Origin: Apodospora peruviana
Taxonomy: Eukaryota > Ascomycota > Sordariomycetes > Sordariales > Lasiosphaeriaceae
Reading direction: 5' to 3'
Assembly: GCA_033439685.1 (NCBI GenBank)
Contig: JAUEDM010000009.1
Location: 1,240,001-1,304,000, forward strand
Length of the DNA: 64,000 nucleotides
Shown: positions 32,094 to 43,900 of the stretch, piece by piece
How positions within the stretch are numbered: the first letter of the stretch is position 1
Layout: every line of letters starts with the position of its first letter
Program-made: the position numbers and the translations under genes
Notes under the pieces: model-generated
Databases searched by the model: none
What the model was told of the DNA's origin: nothing
What the model saw: the letters and a program-made list of their open reading frames with translations, nothing else

Positions 32094-32561
32094 ATGCGCG
32101 CTCCCTTCGCTCTTCTTCCAATCCTCACCCTACCAGTGTTCGCCGCCACGGGATGGGATGACCTCTACAGCAACTGCACCGCCGTCTCCTATGATGAACT
32201 TGAGGTCATCGGCAAGACGCAGCGTGTTCACATCGGCGCCCAGGGCATCTACAGCATCACTCGCGACGGTGCCTGCGTCTACATGGACGCCAGCCCGACC
32301 GGGGCCTTTGCCACCGAAAAGCCCGCCGTGCATGCCGATTTCGTGCAGTGGCTCAGCACCAGCGGCCAGAATCTGGCCCAGTTCGACTTCCTCGGCGGAC
32401 GGCAGATCGACAAGCGTGCCGCCTTTGCCTGCAACGACGTCTGCGATGGCTCGGGCGTGACCAGGATTGCCTGCAACACCATTGGCTGCGTAAACTGTCG
32501 CATTACCGACTCGTTCACCAACGGAGGCTTCTCGTGGTGGATTGCTCGCTGTCTTCCGTAG
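32094..32561 (+). CDS. Small secreted Cys-rich protein with Kex2-type site
   Basis: The ATG at 32094 gives a 155-residue protein with a signal peptide (MRAPFALLPILTLPVFA). Upstream in-frame Met codons would mask the signal peptide and were rejected. The first part (~20-105) has two Cys and is polar. A QIDKR site at ~104-108 is followed by a ~47-residue segment with six Cys (ACNDVC, ACNTIGCVNC, final ARCLP), so a disulphide-rich mature peptide could be released by Kex2. This matches the general layout of fungal effector or killer-type propeptides. I do not recognise the family and assign no activity. Confidence 0.65.
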   Translation: MRAPFALLPILTLPVFAATGWDDLYSNCTAVSYDELEVIGKTQRVHIGAQGIYSITRDGACVYMDASPTGAFATEKPAVHADFVQWLSTSGQNLAQFDFLGGRQIDKRAAFACNDVCDGSGVTRIACNTIGCVNCRITDSFTNGGFSWWIARCLP

Positions 32562-33572
32562 ATACCTATGCTCGCTTGTCCTGATGTGATCTGGTAGTTG
32601 TTGGGCGGTAGATTCGTGGGGGATTTTTGATCCATGATGGGACATACAGCGGCTGGAGGCGAACGAAGGTGTACCTAACGAGACGGGGAGGAATGGCTCC
32701 AAGTTGCTTGAATTCTATGTACCTTAGCATTTTCACAAAGAAACAGAGAATAACGCTTGGAGGATAGTATGAACATTCTGACCCCCTGGGCGTTCCCCTC
32801 TTTGTTCCTCATGCATACATTTGGACCCGCGGCTAAATTAGCCAGACCCAGAGATCGTCGTAGATGCAACCAGAGAAATACAAATACGACTGCCTACAGG
32901 ACTGGACCGAATCTTCATCAGTCGTGGATCGGTATCACAACGACACCGAAGTCCGAACATGCCGCCGACCCAGCAACCACGATGCTTCCCCCAACTCGCG
33001 GCACAATTCCGCAATTTACGTAAATGCAGATATGCCATGGTACGGAGTGCTGCAACCTTCTTCGGGGTTTAGGGCCGATGACATGTTGTCGTCGAACCGA
33101 ATTGACCGGGGCTCCCTTAACTCGATGTGGAAGAAGACGTTATCTTCATCGACACTGACGACGCACCTGCCCCCTCCAGCCTGGTCATGACAGCTGCTAT
33201 CTGTGGCGCTGTGCATACCAGGTCTATTGTAACCTGGTAAGTTCTGGCCGTCGCGGGTAGTCGATCCGCTGTCCTATTGTGGTCGATAATGGTTCTGCGG
33301 CCGTGCGAGTCGGACGGACTGTGGGTGCTGTCCGGCGAATCGACGGAATGATTCTACGTCCCTTCCAGTAAGACGATCTGTTCCTTGAGGACATGATTGG
33401 TTGTTGAAATGGACTCAAATGGTGGATCCCGAGAAGGCTGTGGTGGGCATGGTTGGGGAGCGAGGTAAGGGAGCGTGAGGCTTAGAGCGACCTGATCGGG
33501 GGTGCTTGTGCTTGGATCGGCTGCAAAATATATTAGTACATTGATTATCACCGAGCCGTAACGGATGACACA
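32562..33572. other. Intergenic, no gene seen
   Basis: Frames of 65-108 codons on both strands have no motif or splice support. Confidence 0.45.
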
Positions 33573-33816
33573 CTACTCTGCTTCAACCTGGTCCTTGGCA
33601 TTCTGTAATAGCTCGCTCTTCTCAGCCTCTGAAGCGTTTATATACGCTTCTTGCTTTTTTTGCCGCAGCTCTTTTTCTTGAGATTGCAGTGTTCAATGCG
33701 ATTTTTGCATCATGGAGCTGTTTCTCTACAGGGCTAAACTTTTCGATTCTAGCTCGGGATCTTTGAGAATGGAAGTTCTGGCTATACTCCTCTGGTGCCT
33801 TTCGCTTCCGTGGCAT
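33573..33816 (-). pseudogene. Possible fragment of a charged coiled-coil ORF
   Basis: Starts at an ATG at 33816 with a very basic leader (MPRKRKAPEEYSQNFHSQRS). After KIAL the frame turns Ala/Arg-rich, while the +1 frame reads LQSQEKELRQKKQEAYINAS and ends at TAG 33573. One inserted base would explain this. Basic N-terminus plus heptad-like helix is all that can be said. Confidence 0.3.
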
Positions 33817-34265
33817 GTTGAAACCTATACGATATTATCTTCCAGCAAAAAAAAAATTAGAGAGTGCGAATAGCAAAAGTAAAAAGACGAGAACCATGTA
33901 AAGAAAGGAAAAATCCTGAAAGATGAGACTTGAGACTTTTAGTAAACCCGGTTTTAGAGGACCACATAACTTTACACGTTTTAGAGTTTGAGCGTAGTCC
34001 TAACCCACAAACTGGCATTGGCCATGTGTCCCTTGCCGTTTTTGGTTCACTGCCGCCTAAAAGATAGGTAGTGCTAAAGATGATGGAGGAGCAAAAGCTT
34101 CTGGCCCTCCTCCACTATATATACAGGTTCTTGTGGCCTGTGTCCAGTGGGGCTGTTACGCCCTCGTCCCCCCTCATGGCTGGCTTACATGTGCTGTCAG
34201 ACCCGAGTACACAGTCTCAAAATGTTGGTTGCAATAGCAGAGAATCAAGAAGTCTGCAGACGTAG
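33817..34265. other. Intergenic, no gene seen
   Basis: AT-rich spacer without a recognised feature. Confidence 0.45.
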
Positions 34266-35665
34266 TCACGAAGCAAACAGCTCAAGGAAGCTATTCGCAA
34301 ATGTGTCAATTGGTCTGAAGAAAAGAAGGAGACTATTCAGTACAAAGGAAAGAAAACCACTTTTGTGTGAGCAGAATCCAGCCCTGGCCGGAATACCGGC
34401 GCAGCGGGTCCTGGTGCGAATCCGCTTATGCCTGCTTCTAGTTGTTGCCCCTGTCAACGGCATATGCGTGAGGTTATTCCAACACAGAATAGGTCTCTTC
34501 CCCATCTCTTCCCGCCAGTGGTCCGGTATTTCGTTACGGGCATTGACGCTGAATTTGAACCATCGTTGTCCGGTCGGTGTAGAAATATCAATGATTGCGT
34601 CGTTGTGGACCATAGAAAGTCCAAGGCCTGCAGCGTTTCTACTTCGGTGGTGGCCAGCCGAACGCATCGCCCAGCCCAGAATATCTTGCAGGAAATCGGC
34701 GAAGTGACCAACGTTCTCGGACGCGGTGAAGAGCATTATTTTCGTCCCTGCCAGTGCGGACGACATCGGGTGGTCGCCGCCAAGCCGTATACAAGCAAGC
34801 TGCATGACGTATTGGAGGTAGATGCTCACGATCTGACCAGCCTCGCAACCTCCCACAAGGGGTTTGCGGTACCACTTGTCAACCAGAGAATGTGGAAGTA
34901 TGAGTCAGAACAGTACAATCCCTTCCAAGTTTGACAGCTCGACTTCGCGGGCAATTCTGCCAAAAATGCTATCCAGGTACAACCGTCCTTGTACAGGGGA
35001 GCCTCCCGATCTGACAAGCTCGTGTAATCCCCGGAAAAAGTCGGCACAGTTGGAAATCAAGCGGTTGACCATCGTGGTACGAAATGGCCCCTCCACGGTA
35101 TTGGTTTCTGGGATGGTATCCAGCCACTTGAGAACGAAGGACGGCATATCCTGTGCTACTCGACCCTTGTGCTGAGTGATCTCATCGTCGACCGGACGTG
35201 TAAAGAGCTGCGTCCCGAGCAGCACCCATATCCCGAGCAGCCCCATATCCTGAGCCGAAGGAGTGGTAAACTCATCCACCGGACCAGCAAGGTTGGACTT
35301 GAGACGAGACGTCTCATTCTTGGATCGTATACAGGTCTTCGTTCCTCGGTCACGTTTGTTGTACTTCTGCCAGCCCCATTTCTCGAACTTACGTCTGTAC
35401 ATTCGACGACTGCAAGCGCGTTAGACGACCTGCACGGGTAATGATTGACGGACAGCCATAAACTGCACGTACGTTGCCGAGAACTCGTGACTCTTCTTCA
35501 TAACTTCAATGACATCGTTGACGAGCAAGTTCATATTGAGGTACAGGTGCTCAATGACAGACTTCTTCGACTCCCAAAGCGGGATACTGGCTTGGTTCAA
35601 GGGAACAAGGTGCTGAGAAGGCTGGGGGGTGTCGCAACTGTCTGTGACGGGGTGCGCAACGACAT
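34266..35665 (-). pseudogene. Clr5-domain gene with an in-frame TGA
   Basis: A complete Clr5 domain is formed across a 63-nt intron (35410-35472; GTACGT donor, CTAAC, TGCAG). Upstream is IPLWESKKSVIEHLYLNMNL ... VMKKSHEFSAT; downstream is RRMYRRKFEKWGWQKYNK. A helical region of ~150 residues follows. At 34905-34907 a TGA interrupts an otherwise smooth frame (NLEGIVLF, stop, LILPHSLVDKWYRKPLVGG), which then continues to 34266. Either the gene is recently dead, or the product is the ~200-residue truncated form. Clr5 is a fungal N-terminal domain of unknown biochemistry, often joined to variable partners. The 5' end is uncertain: no in-frame ATG precedes the domain, so a further intron or loss of the start is likely. 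Confidence 0.65.
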
Positions 35666-36377
35666 TTCGGTCGTCATCAGAACGAGAGGGCTGGGGTTGA
35701 TAAAGGATAAGTGCTTGAGGATCAACACAAACTGCATCGCCGGCAGTCGCAAAGGTGTCCGTTGTGAACTGCGTTGTTAGGACAAACTCGAGAGAACTTT
35801 CACAGAGCCTGAAATCCAGAACAGAAACTGCTCTTTAAGCATTTCGTGCTCTCTGGAAAATAAAAGCATCACGCGAGGGCATCATTTTTCATGTCCAGAT
35901 TGGCTGCCAGTCTGCTGCATGTCGGGGCATTTTGTCAGCCAATAGCAAGTCAAGTATATGAAGGGGTCTTGGTCCTTTTACGCCCGACCGGCCAAGGCTT
36001 CCGAGTCTCTCAACGCTTTGACAGCTTTGGGGTGCTATTGGTTCAAATCATAGACCGCGCCCAATTCACTGTGTGAAACTGCGTCCAGGACTCTCCGAGC
36101 CAATTCTTACCTCTCCCAGCCAAGCAACCTGTCTGGGGCCGGCATCCTGTACCCCAGGTCACTGCAGTCGTCTGCGAAGTCACCACCGAGACCAACGCTG
36201 GGAACACCCATGCTCGAACCCCTCACAGGTAAAAGTGCTCGAACCCCTCACAGGTAAAAGTGCTCGAACCCCTCACAGGTAAAAGAAAAGATGAGTAGAA
36301 ATTATGATTACTCTCCCGCGCACATGCTAGTGAATACCCAAATACATGAGCCCCTACGAATTATCTCCCATTCCCAC
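35666..36377. other. Intergenic with a 25-bp tandem repeat
   Basis: No gene seen. Contains the three-copy repeat listed separately. Confidence 0.5.
36213..36285. repeat. 25-bp tandem repeat, three copies
   Basis: The unit CTCGAACCCCTCACAGGTAA followed by AAGTG occurs at 36213-36237 and 36238-36262, with a third, 3'-altered copy from 36263. Copies are otherwise identical. It contains GAACCCC and ACAGGTAA; the latter resembles a splice donor but no exon is evident. Confidence 0.85.
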
Positions 36378-37485
36378 TTATAAACAAAACACCAGCCCAA
36401 ACGCCAACAACAAAGTCCCCACGCCATAGTTAATACGTGATACGTTTCCGGCGTTGTCCCTATATTTCAAGATAATCATCAGCACAAGCTACAAAATGGT
36501 AAGTGCTAGCCCCGGATATTAGGGACACATACTTATCTGGCCCGCTCCCTGTGCCCCCAGTTGAAGTGCCGCCGGACCCACCATCACCCCCTCCGGTTTT
36601 GGATGGATTAGGGTCGGACGAGTTCCACGCATTCCCATTATACGGGGTGTAGCAGGTCAATCCCTTAAACTCGGCGTCCTCTCCGCCGGTAAATGTGAGA
36701 TTGGCGTAAGCTTTTCCCAACGCCGTGCAATCGATGTCTCCGATGGACACGACCTTGAAGTATGACAAGGATTTCAGGGATGGAAGATTGATTCTGTAGT
36801 GTCGTCAGCAGCAGAACACCTTTCCTGGAAGGGGAGATTGGCATTATTACTCACTCGTCAAAATGGCCATCAAGATATATCCCTCCATTGATGGTCTTCA
36901 ATGATGGCAGGGACAGTTTTTTGAGTCCATAACTATCAATGATGGCGATATCTCCAGTGATAGATTCGAGTTTGCTAATCGCCAATTAGCATATCACATT
37001 CAGACCCCCGAGATAGAAGCTTGATCATGTGCTTACGGGAACGACAAACTCGTCACGTTATCCACATAGCCAATCCATATTCCCCCGAGCGTGATGTTTG
37101 TCAGATCCGGCATAGAGATGCTCGTCACGCCATCGTCCACCCGATCAGATACACTGAGCTTCGGCAGGAGGTAGCCGGAGCTCAGCTTGGGAATGGACTT
37201 GACGCCTGGCAGTTCGAAAGGCCCCTTGAACTCGTGGCCGACGAAGAACCCGATCGCAGCATCGCTGAGGTCTGGACAGTTCTTGTAAAAGTCGATTTCT
37301 GTCTGGTTGGCGATTGAGATCCAGGGATCATCACACGATAGGGGATCATCACTTTGGGCTGATTGTCTGATCAGTTTTTTGATCGTGACTCATTTCAACT
37401 TTCACAGATAACCCAGGCACTTACCGGCTACGGCATCTATCGCCGCCAAAAGCGCTGCGAACAGCGGTAATCTTGAGCTGAACAT
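36378..37485 (-). CDS. GPI-anchored ECM33/Sps2-like cell wall protein
   Basis: Five exons on the minus strand: 37485-37425, 37358-37037, 36974-36855, 36793-36533, 36459-36378. Introns of 66, 62, 61 and 73 nt all have canonical borders and keep frame; the protein is 281 residues. It has a signal peptide (MFSSRLPLFAALLAAIDAVA), then receptor-L-domain-like leucine-rich segments (DLTNITLGGIWIGYVDNVTSLSFP; LESITGDIAIIDSYGLKKLSL; LKTINGGIYLDGHF). A Gly/Ser/Thr-rich linker and a hydrophobic GPI-type tail (NYGVGTLLLAFGLVFCL) end it. The tail exists only after the last splice, which confirms that intron. Fungal Ecm33/Sps2 proteins act in wall organisation. It is shorter than Ecm33 (~400 residues), so it is a small relative. 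Confidence 0.8.
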
Positions 37486-37904
37486 GTCTCTTTTCGTGTT
37501 ACCTGAATTTTGGGCGCGAGTTTTACCAAAGAGCAAGCATTACGCACTCTCCAGAAATGAACAGAGGATGGGGCGAGACTCGCGAGAGGTAGACACGAGA
37601 GGAAGTTGTTTTTTTTTACTTTTTAATTTTACCACTTTTAGCCGCTCGCGTGTAATCCCGTATTCCTTCGCCTCTCTTGGCAAATTGCTTAATACGACCT
37701 TTAGGCAACCGACCGAGGTCAATTCCCGGTGATCTTCGCGTATGACACCTCCCTAAAATAGTCCATTAGTTTCTCCAAGCTCCACAATGTTGTCATTTAG
37801 CATTAACGTTACTACTATAGTTCAACTTTGTTTGTCCCACCCAAAACCCCTAACCCACAGCCCGCTTTTCCCCCCTTGGAAGAAAAGGGGGAAAGCAAAA
37901 CAAA
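37486..37904. other. Spacer between the wall protein and the PKS
   Basis: Promoter side of the GPI protein gene and 3' side of the PKS gene. AT-rich near 37600-37640; no gene. Confidence 0.45.
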
Positions 37905-40900
37905 TCAACTCAACTTCAACTTATGTCTAAAATGTCGACTGGGGACTGCATGCAAACTCTCAAATATTTTCACCTCCAGTCCACACCCAACATGTCTCGC
38001 GAGGAAAGCATACCCCTCCGCAACAGCCCTCATACCCACCTCGTAGACCTTCTCCCGCCTGGGACTCAAGTCAAACAAATGCTTTGCCCCTTCGTCGACG
38101 ATTCTCAGCTCCGCCTCCACGCCACGCTCCCGCAACGCGTGGTAGGTCCGCTCAGACTGCTCCCATGGAATCAAGTCATCCAGGCGCGGATGGATCAAGA
38201 AAGTCGGGACACCGTAACGCCTCTCCTTGATCTGTGCAAGGGGACTCGCAGCCCGCACATCCTCACTCCCATAACTCTTCAACGCTCTGCGCGTGTTTCT
38301 GTCCAATCCGCCGAGGAGAATGTCCAGCGTGCGCCCATGCGTGTTCATGTGCAGCGCCAACCTGCTCCGCGGATCACCGGTCGCGAGCCAGCCGCCCAGA
38401 GCACGTTTTTCGGTCGGGACGTTGTACCCCACGATCAGTGTGTCCATGAGCCCAGTTGTCCAGAACTCGTTGTCGGAATCTAGTTTGTCAATGTGGTCTC
38501 CAGCACCGGCGGGGACGTTGGGGCTGGACCAAAATGGGTCCTCGAAATCGGTCGCGCAGTAGAATGCAAGGATTGCACTTGGGGGGGGGAGGGGGGGGGG
38601 GGGGGAGATACCGTTTGCAATGGATGTCCAGGCTAGTGTCATGGCGAGGTGGCCGCCGGACGACCAGCCCACTGCCACGACGTGCTGGCCGTCGATGCCG
38701 ACTTCGTTGATGTCGGCTCTCAAGACAGAAGTGTGAGGAAGCACGGTGCGTATCCACGCCAGTGCATCGAATACGTCGACCATTGCACCCTCGAGGAGCG
38801 TTGTTTCAGGACAGAGCCGGTAGTCGATGCTGATGGCTACAAAACCGCTGTTCAGGAGCATGTCGGTCTGCTCCGGCCGGATGTCGTGCCGAGAGAGCAT
38901 GATGTGGCCTCCGCCGTGGATCATCAGCGCGACTGGCAGTTTGTTATCGCCGCCGTTGGCTTTGATAGTGGCTTCGGTGGGGAAGTAGATGTCCGCTTCG
39001 AGCTGGACGCCGTCTAGCTCTTTGAAGACGACCGTCTGCTTGTTGGGTACCGATGTTTTAGGGTCGGAGAGGTCGTCGTCTATGCGCTGGTCATCAGATA
39101 ACGTTTTGATGGATGGTGGCACCTGAAGTTGAGGTGACGCGGCAGCAGTAATGACCCGCAAGATTTCCGATTCCGCCAGCGTTGCGTCGGTGGCGCTCCA
39201 GTCCACCCATTGAAATCCGGCCTCGCGCAAACAGCGGTCCCACGTCTCCTCGTGGGCGAGAGCGTGCTCACGCCCCATCGCTAAACAGCCACCAGCCCTC
39301 GAGCAGCCCAAACACCAGGTCGAACCAGTACAGGTTGCGCGTGAGCTCGACCAGACACACAAGATACCGTCCGGTCGAAGCATTTTCCGGATGTTGGTCG
39401 CCGAGACGACGAGGTCTCTTGTCGCGTGGATGCAGTTGGTCGACAGGATGATGTCGTACTGGCCCTCGTCCTGCGCGGCAGGCTCCTGCTCGATGTCCAT
39501 TGTTCTGTAGCGCATCAGGGATGACCACTTCGCAAACCTGTGCTTCGCGGCGGCGACCAGGGAGGGTGACAGGTCGGTGAATGTGTATGAGAACTTGCGC
39601 TGTCCCAACGCGGAGAGCGTCTCGATGATGTGCTTGGATGTCCCGCCTGTGCCGGCGCCGAGCTCGAGGATTCGCAGTTCCCGACGGCCTCCGATACGTT
39701 CCAGTACGGATGATAGGTACTCCCCGAGGAGCAGGGTGCCGGTCTTGAACATCGGCGCGTTGGTGTAGACGTCCTCGAGGAGGGCACGGGCTGCTGCGTT
39801 TTGGAAGATGAGCGCGATAGGATCGGCTTTCCCGCCGAGACAGTCGGCCAGCCTTGGACCGGTGGCGTGAAGGAGCTGGGACTCGGATGCGTGGATTGGG
39901 AACTCTGCTAGCATCCTCTGGTGCAGCGTCTCCGCTGAGCTGCTGGGGATGAGCGTCTGCGTGCGGTGGAAGGTCTCGCCATCCTCCTTGACAAGGAGAC
40001 CGGCATCTTGGAGCAGTTTGTACAATTGCGGGATCAGTTTGCTGTGTTTGGGCTCGTACGGGATAATAGGAACCCGTTGGCCAGCCTGCATGGATTGCAG
40101 GTCGCAGCCGAGAGTGGAAAAGGCGTCGACGACGTAGCGCACAACAAGATCTGACTGGAGTGTAAAGGCAGCGCCATAGAAGCCGGAAAACCCTGTAGCG
40201 TTCGCATGGCTGATGTACGATGTTTTGACAGTAGCGAAGCACTCCTTGCTCATTTTCGCAAGGTCGGTTCCATCATGCCTGTCCTGTTGTGGGCGGAGAG
40301 TGTCGGCGGCGTCGACAACCTCAACTTCTCCCACCACTTCATCAGCAGCATGGTTGGAATTGTGCGGCCAGATCAGTCTCGAGACTGCCTGAATGACCCT
40401 GCAGCCAAGCAAGTCGCTTTGTGAGATTCCATCGACGTGGAACTGACTGTGAATCTCGGATACCACTTCCATAATCAGGAGCGAATCGACACCCATGTCG
40501 TCCAGGGTCGATGTTGGCGCAATCTCGTCGACAGCTACTTCGAGAATGCCACTGAAAAGATTCCGCACCAGCTGTACCTTGTCGGCCTCAGTTTCCTGGC
40601 TTTTACTCGTATTATCGGCACCAATCTTCGGCTTGTCGTTGGGTAGTACGGCTTCGGCCTGGACGGACGAAGCGCGTGACTGGTACCCCGAATCCTCGTC
40701 CACGTCGCTGCTGCTAGAATCTGGCGTCCTTGCAGTATCTTTCGTAGCAGTGTTGCTGACAGAAGCAGGAAGCACAATTTTGTTGAGTCGGCTTAGCCCT
40801 TTTGCCAACGATTTGAAAGGAACACTCCTAAACGTGGCTCCCAACACAGCCATGACCAGGTTACCCGATGCTGCATCGCAGACAAACATGTCGTTTGCAA

Positions 40901-43900
40901 CCTCATCCTCCGCAGCAGTCACCGATCCGTCGCATCGTGTGTAGACCGACCATTCCCGTACATCTGAGCCCTTGCTCGCCATGAACGACGAGGTGAACAT
41001 GACCTCCTCTACCGCCGTACACACAAAGACGTGGCTCTTGTCTCGTCGCAACGACTCCGAGAGGCAGTTGACGTGGATGCCGGCGACCTGGAGGAAGTTG
41101 TCCAGGATGATGGGGTCACAGCACGATGCGGTCTTTGCCTGTTGTTGCAGTGTTGCAGGAACGGCGACGGAACCGACTGCTTCGTTTCCGAGCGCGGAAA
41201 CGCTGCGAACGCCACTGGTAGTAGTTGGCGTAGTCGACGACTTCTGAGAAGATGTGGTAAACCATGGCGCCGCTGACCCCGGTTGTGGTACCGGCATGCG
41301 CTGCTGAAGTCAGGCGTCTGATTCCCTGAGTCGCGAACCGTTGCAGCAGTTTCAGGCGCCTCTCGTCACCGCCGTTGGTGGTGGTCGTGGTGTCGGCCTG
41401 GTCCAAGGACATCTTGCCTCTGGCATGTTCGGTGGTCTTTCCGTCAGCCTCAGACAGCCGGCTGAAGAGGCTAAAGCTCCAACTGTGCGATGAGTCGTCG
41501 TGCTGGTGGAGACGAAGGAACAGGGACGTGCTGGTTCCTAAACCAAGAGGAGCTGACATCTCCAGACCTTCAACGTGTGGCAAGAGACTGTATTCGTTTG
41601 TATGTATGTTGTCGATGACTGATCGCGACGCCAACACAGCCAACTCGATGTACATGGAGGCTGGACAGAGGCTGTGGCCTGTAACGGCGTGGCCGCGACC
41701 TGCCAGCACAAAGAAATGGTTCGCCTTGTCGACGGAAAACAGATACCCCCCGGCGCTTTCTTTCTTGACCAGGCTGACCAACGCTCCTTTATCAGTCTTG
41801 TTGTTGCTGGTTGGCAGAGCACCCATCTTGAGCTGGATCCAATGACTCGTCCTCTCAAAGGGGTACGGCGGTAAGCTGATAGTCGGGTAACGTGAAGTAG
41901 AGTTCTGGAAGAGCCAGAACTTGGACGCGGATCCGGCTCGCCAGAGATGGCATGTGGCCCGGGCAAGATTGGACATGGCTTGTCCATCATCGCTCCCCAG
42001 GCCGATTGGAATAAAGACATTGGTGCCGTCCGACTGGTTTGCCACGGCCCGCCTGGCCATGGCAACGACCGGGGTGTCAGAGCCGGCCTCGAGCCAAACA
42101 GCGGCAGGCGAGCGGGCGGCAATGCGCTCGATGGCATCGCCAAAGTACACCGGTGTCCGAGTATGTTGGGCCACCTCGGTTGCGGTAAATTGTGTCCAGC
42201 TCCTGTTATCGGCTGAGCAGGTTTCCACTCTGAGCATTGGTGGTCGGATGGTGATGGACTTGGTTAGATCGGCCAAATCAGGCATGATGCTGTCGGCAAG
42301 ATAACAGTGATATGCGTGCGTATTGTTCAAGCTGGTGGTCTTGATGGTTCGCTGCTGACATTCTTGTCTCGCACACGCAATGGACGCGGCATCACCAGCG
42401 AGGACGAAGCTGCGAGATCCGTTGTAGCAAGCAACACCGACATGACGTTGACCCTGATCATGTAGATTCACAGCATCCACCACGGCTTCCATCTCGGTCT
42501 GATCACACTCGAGCGACAGCATAGCGCCGCTCTCTGGACCCCAACTCTCGCGAATCAGCTTTGCTCGGCCAGCCACGAGCCTGAAGCAATCCTCATCCGA
42601 GATGGATCCAGCCACACAAAGTGCCGCGAGTTGGCCGAAACTGTGTCCGACGAGGGTGTCGACCTCCAGACCAGAGTCAATCCAACTCCTGGCCGAGGAA
42701 ATCTGTAGCGACAACAGCATGCAGTGGAGCGTGACGACGTCGTCGGTTTCGTCACCCAGAAATATGGCTGGATAGATGGATCCGAGGCCCAGAGTCTCGC
42801 AAACGGCATCGCAACCATCAAGGTGTTGTCTGAACAGATCGCAATTGTCATACAGCTGCCTCGAGATTTTGACCGATCGACCAGTCTGGCCGCCAAAGCA
42901 CAAGACTACCGCCAGCGATGCGTCTGTGCTCCCGAGTTTCTTCGCGTGTGTGCTCATGGTCTCCGTCGTCAATAGCAGCTTGTCCAAGGCCGACATGGCA
43001 CTTTTGGCATTGGGGGCAGAAAACGCAAGGCGATTCTCAAAGGTGATGTTGCGGGTGCGTGAGAGGTTGTACGCAATGCTCGCGAACGACAGCCCTGAAC
43101 TGGTCTCCAAGTACGTCCTGAGCACTCGGGCATAAGCCTGGAGGTGGGACTGTGTTTTGGCCGAAAGAAGAACAGGGTAGGTGGTGGAGTCTGCAGCCAC
43201 GGAGCTCGGCTGGCCATGATGGTGGTATGAACGGAGCAACATGGCCGAGTTGCTGCCAGCCGCCCCATAGTTATTGACCAGAGCAGCACGGGCTGTGTCC
43301 CCTGAGCGCCACAGCTGTGTTTCCTTGGGTATGACAATGTCCGCACATGCTTTGATCCGAGGATTCAGCGAGGCGAAACCCGCCTGCTTCGGGATGGTGT
43401 TGTGCTGCATCATCAGAAGCACCTTGATGACGCCCGCAACACCCGAGGCAGCTTCTGTGTGTCCGATGCTATTTTTCACCGCGCCCAAGAACAAGGGGCC
43501 GTCCCTACCAGTCCCAGGAGCTCCTGTAAGGGCGAGACGAACACTTTCGTACTCTATAGGGTCCCCGACCGGCGTCCCCGTACCATGCGCCTCGACGTAG
43601 CTAACTTGGCTGGGCTTTATACCAGCACGCGACATCACGCGTTGGTACAGGTCACTCTGCGATATCGAGTCCGGCACGGTGATGGAACTGCAGTTGGACC
43701 CCTGGTTGACGGCCGACGAAGCGATCACGCCGAGGATCTGGTCGCCATCGTCCACCGCGTTGGAAAGCCTCTTCAGCACAATCATGCCAGCGCCCTCGCC
43801 TCGGCAGTAACCTGCAGCAGCCGTGTCAAACGCCCTCGACGAAGATCCTTGGGGGTTCAGAAACGAGGCAGCAGCGAGATTCTGGTGAAGCGACGGGCTC

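Noticed and set aside
36213..36285. Short direct repeats considered as a CRISPR-like array
   Set aside because: Repeats are contiguous with no spacers, and the DNA is fungal nuclear.
39268..40242. 324-codon alternative frame inside the PKS methyltransferase
   Set aside because: Only its last ~37 codons match the family; the rest is a shadow, so it marks the compensated frameshift and is not a gene.
41214..41214. A tiny intron explaining the PKS frame change
   Set aside because: Only one base separates the two perfectly matching frames, too short for any intron.
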